NCBI RefSeq assembly: GCF_947179165.1
Contig: NC_077248.1
Span: forward strand, 9,297,256-9,361,255
Length of the DNA stretch: 64,000 nt
From: Solanum dulcamara
Taxonomy: Eukaryota > Streptophyta > Magnoliopsida > Solanales > Solanaceae
Reading direction: 5' to 3'
Part shown: positions 61,344 through 64,000 of the stretch, one piece after another
Numbering within the stretch: the first letter of the stretch is position 1
Layout of the letters: each line of letters opens with the position of its first letter
Notes under the pieces: model-generated
Database searches by the model: none
Told to the model about the DNA's origin: nothing
The model's input: only the letters and a program-made list of their open reading frames with translations
Translations under genes and position numbers: made by a program

Positions 61344-61896
61344 TATATATATATTGAAGTGGGGACAAAAGATTATGGGTTAATTAATATAATATTAATA
61401 TAGGGTATGGGGAGGGGGGCACGCGTGTCAGTTTTTTTTTTTTTTTTATTAATATTTCGGAAGAATATATATGGGGAAGGGGGTGCACGCTTGGATTTGT
61501 TTATTACATATATATATATTCTCGGAAGAATATATATGGGGACGCGTGGTATAAATTAATATTATTTATTTTTATTTTATTAATTATTTATTTTAAAAAT
61601 AAAATCGGATGTGAATATATATATTTTGGAAAAGAGACATAATATTAATATGGGTATATGTGCAGGGGACAAGCATGGAATAAAAAATGGTATAGGGATA
61701 TGGGAAGGGGGACAAAACATATAATAATATATATATTTTATTTATATTTTTTTATTTTTAAAAAATCGGATGAATTTTTATTATATATATATATATATAT
61801 TTATTTTTATTTTTAAAAAAAAAAAAAATCGGATGAAAGAATACATATTTTTTTATTTTTTACACATATTTTTTATTTTTTAAATAGGAATTCGGG

Positions 61897-61968
<72 letters not shown>

Positions 61969-62297
61969 AAATGGACAAAGAATGTTGGGCGGGGCACGCG
62001 TGGATTAAAATAATATTAATGTTTTAATTTTTATTAAAAAGATAAATAAAAAATAAAAAAAAATAAAAAAAATCGGATGAATATAATATATATATATATA
62101 TATTATATTCATTTTTTAAAATTATTTGGAATAAAAGAAAACAATTATATATTTTATTATTATTCAATGTTTATTATTATTTATTTTTATTTTTTAAATA
62201 GGGGACAACGGGTGATGGGCATTATTAATATAGTATTAATATAGGTATGGGTAGTAAATTAAAATATATATTTTATTATTATTATTATTATTATTTT

Positions 62298-62328
<31 letters not shown>

Positions 62329-63230
62329 TTACGGAAGATTTTAATTATTTATTTATTTATTATTATTTTAAAAGAGGGACAAAAAGGGGTGCAGAATATT
62401 CTTATTTTATTTTTAATTATTTTTATTTTCTGATGAATAAATAATATATATATTTTTTAATTTCTTTATTTATTATTATTATTATTTATTGATTTATTTA
62501 TTTATTTTTATTTTTTTTGACGAGGAGATGACATATATATTATTTGCGTGTTGTAGTATTAATGGAAGAATAAAAATAATAAAAAAAATTGTTAATTCAA
62601 TATTAATTATTTGTTATTTAGGAGAAGTAATGAAAACGTAAAATTAATTAGTGAAATTGGTTATCAAATTAGACGAATTAATTTACGATCTTCTTAATTT
62701 TAACAAAAGTAAAATGATTAACCTCATTGTAACTAATTATTAATTTACGAAATAATTAATTATGGTAAATAATAATTTTCTTTTATAAGTCAAATTTAAA
62801 TATTACTAAGAGATAATGACTATATACCAAAAAAATGCATATGTTATGAAGATAACAAATTATTTAAAATACACTTGAAAATATGCATGGTTTTATAAAA
62901 GTCAATTATTTTAATTTAATTAAAATTGAAGAAGTCTAAAATTAAAATAAGATGAGCATGCATTAATTAATTAACAAACCTCTCATTTTTTACAAAGTAA
63001 ATAATTAACTTCAGTTTAAATAAATTAACTTGAAATATGAGTCTATTAATTAAATCCAACTAATTAACAGAGCTATTTATTTTAAAAATAAAAATCTTTT
63101 GAAACAACAATTTTTTTTGAATAAATAATAAAATATATTATATTCAAGAATTATTTTATAAAATATATATATATATAGAGAGAGAGAGAGAAATTAATTT
63201 AAAATGATGATACCATATATGTATATTTTG

Positions 63231-63273
<43 letters not shown>

Positions 63274-63376
63274 TAATTATATATATATATTTTTTATTAT
63301 TATTGTATTATTATTATTTATTATTTTATTTTTTTGTAAAAATTACGTTGTTGAGGGTAAAAATTGGGTGTCAACA
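61344..63376 (-). repeat. Ogre 5' LTR, right part
   Basis: It matches 24,925-26,955 from TTGAAGTGGGGACAAAAG to GGGTGTCAACA. It contains an (AT)n stretch at 61,903-61,965, longer than in the other LTR, and an (ATT)n run near 63,232-63,275. No gene is present. Confidence 0.93.
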
Positions 63377-64000
63377 ATAGACACGCCTCTCCTCACCCTC
63401 ATCTCTACCACTCTTTCCCACACTTTCATAGTATGACTTAGAAGCTTAATATCTCTATAGTTGTCACAGCTCTGGCTATCCCCTTTATTTTTGTAAAGCG
63501 GGATCATGATGCTCGATCTCCATTCTACGGGCATCGTTGCCGTCGTAAAGATGACATTAAATAACCTAGTCAGCCATTCCAAACCTACCGAGCCCGCACT
63601 CTTCCAAAATTCTCCAGGGATCTCGTCAGGTCCGGTCGTTCTTCCCCCGCGCATCCTACGAACAGCATCCTTAACCTCATCGACCGTAATACTCCTACAA
63701 CCCCCAAAATCGTGACTCTTTCCTGTATGTTCCAAATCTCCCAACACAATTTCTCTGTCCCCTTTGTCATTCAAAAGTTTATGGAAGTATGACTGCCATC
63801 TTTGTTTGATAAGGGTCTCCTCTATCAATACTTTTCCGTCTTCATCTTTAATGCACTTCACTTGATCCACATCGCGTGCCCTTCTCTCCCGGTCCCTGGC
63901 TAGCCTGAATAATTTTCTGTCCCCATCTTTTTCTTCCAGTTCAGCATAAAGACGTTCAAAAGCTTCCATTTTTGCTGTTGCAACTGCCGACTTCGCCTCC
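63377..64000 (-). mobile_element. LINE-a, 5' part, running off the window
   Basis: It begins with the second ATAGA and then continues LINE-a. On the minus strand it encodes [59 protein letters not shown] and [14 protein letters not shown], the part of the RT polyprotein just before the piece at 21,050-22,197. The frame is open to the window edge. The endonuclease part, if present, lies beyond 64,000. Confidence 0.92.

Larger units (their letters stand above)
22198..63376 (-). mobile_element. Ogre-type Ty3/gypsy element (about 22.4 kb net)
   Basis: It has LTRs of 4.8 and 5.5 kb (net), a TSD of ATAGA, a tRNA-Arg-type primer site, an extra ORF before gag, gag-protease, an intron before RT, two RNase H domains, integrase, and a long 3' untranslated region with tandem repeats. 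Together these define the Ogre/Tat group of plant gypsy elements. The span includes 18.7 kb of later insertions in one LTR (42,603-61,343). The coding frame is one continuous frame except for four in-frame stops and the intron, so the element decayed only recently. It reads on the minus strand, so the right-hand LTR is the 5' LTR. Confidence 0.94.

Noticed and set aside
63343..63408. C-terminal end of the 208-residue LINE-a ORF
   Set aside because: The last residues derive from the Ogre LTR across the insertion junction, not from the LINE.

Overview
This is nuclear DNA from a flowering plant. It is AT-rich and dominated by retrotransposons. The Ogre-type Ty3/gypsy element with very long LTRs, the RTE-clade LINEs ending in (TTG)n, the solo LTRs and an HK5-like histidine kinase fragment all suggest an asterid, most likely Solanaceae. 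The species cannot be fixed from the sequence. I see only one intact host gene, an intronless GRAS gene at 8,478-9,995. It belongs to the DELLA branch but lacks the DELLA motif.

Layout, positions 1-20,705: a tandem duplication. Positions 1-220 repeat the downstream flank of the GRAS gene (10,194-10,487), so the window starts just after a probable upstream GRAS copy. Copy A (1-7,256) holds a Mutator-like TIR element (452-1,653, 10-bp TSD) and a solo LTR (2,137-7,256, TSD CGTTT) that is itself split by a second solo LTR (4,401-6,769, TSD TTTTG). Copy B (10,194-20,705) carries the same first solo LTR at the same site, plus a decayed Copia element (10,482-15,925) and a 2.9-kb noncoding insertion. 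It is cut off by a LINE.

Layout, 20,706-64,000: a four-level nest of transposons. Level 1 is LINE-a (minus strand, 20,706-22,197, resuming at 63,377 and leaving the window). Level 2 is an Ogre element (22,198-63,376, TSD ATAGA, about 22.4 kb net, coding on the minus strand). It has two long LTRs, PBS, PPT, ORF1, gag-protease, an in-frame intron, RT, two RNase H domains, integrase and a 3' region with a 33-bp tandem array. Level 3 is LINE-b (plus strand), 5'-truncated, inside the Ogre LTR at 42,603-42,718 and 59,273-61,343. Level 4 is a 16.6-kb non-autonomous LTR element (42,719-59,272, TSD AGGGC). It has nearly identical 4.98-kb LTRs and the same type of PBS and PPT as Ogre, but no gag or pol. 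Instead it carries tandem repeats and a broken fragment of a plant histidine kinase gene.

How the parts relate: the level-4 element probably moved using proteins from an Ogre relative, since it shares LTR termini, priming sites, leader sequence and a dispersed ~60-nt motif. The nesting gives a clear order of events: LINE-a, then Ogre, then LINE-b, then the non-autonomous element very recently. Most short ORFs in the AT-rich, microsatellite and tandem-repeat parts are not genes. No tRNA, rRNA or CRISPR array was found.
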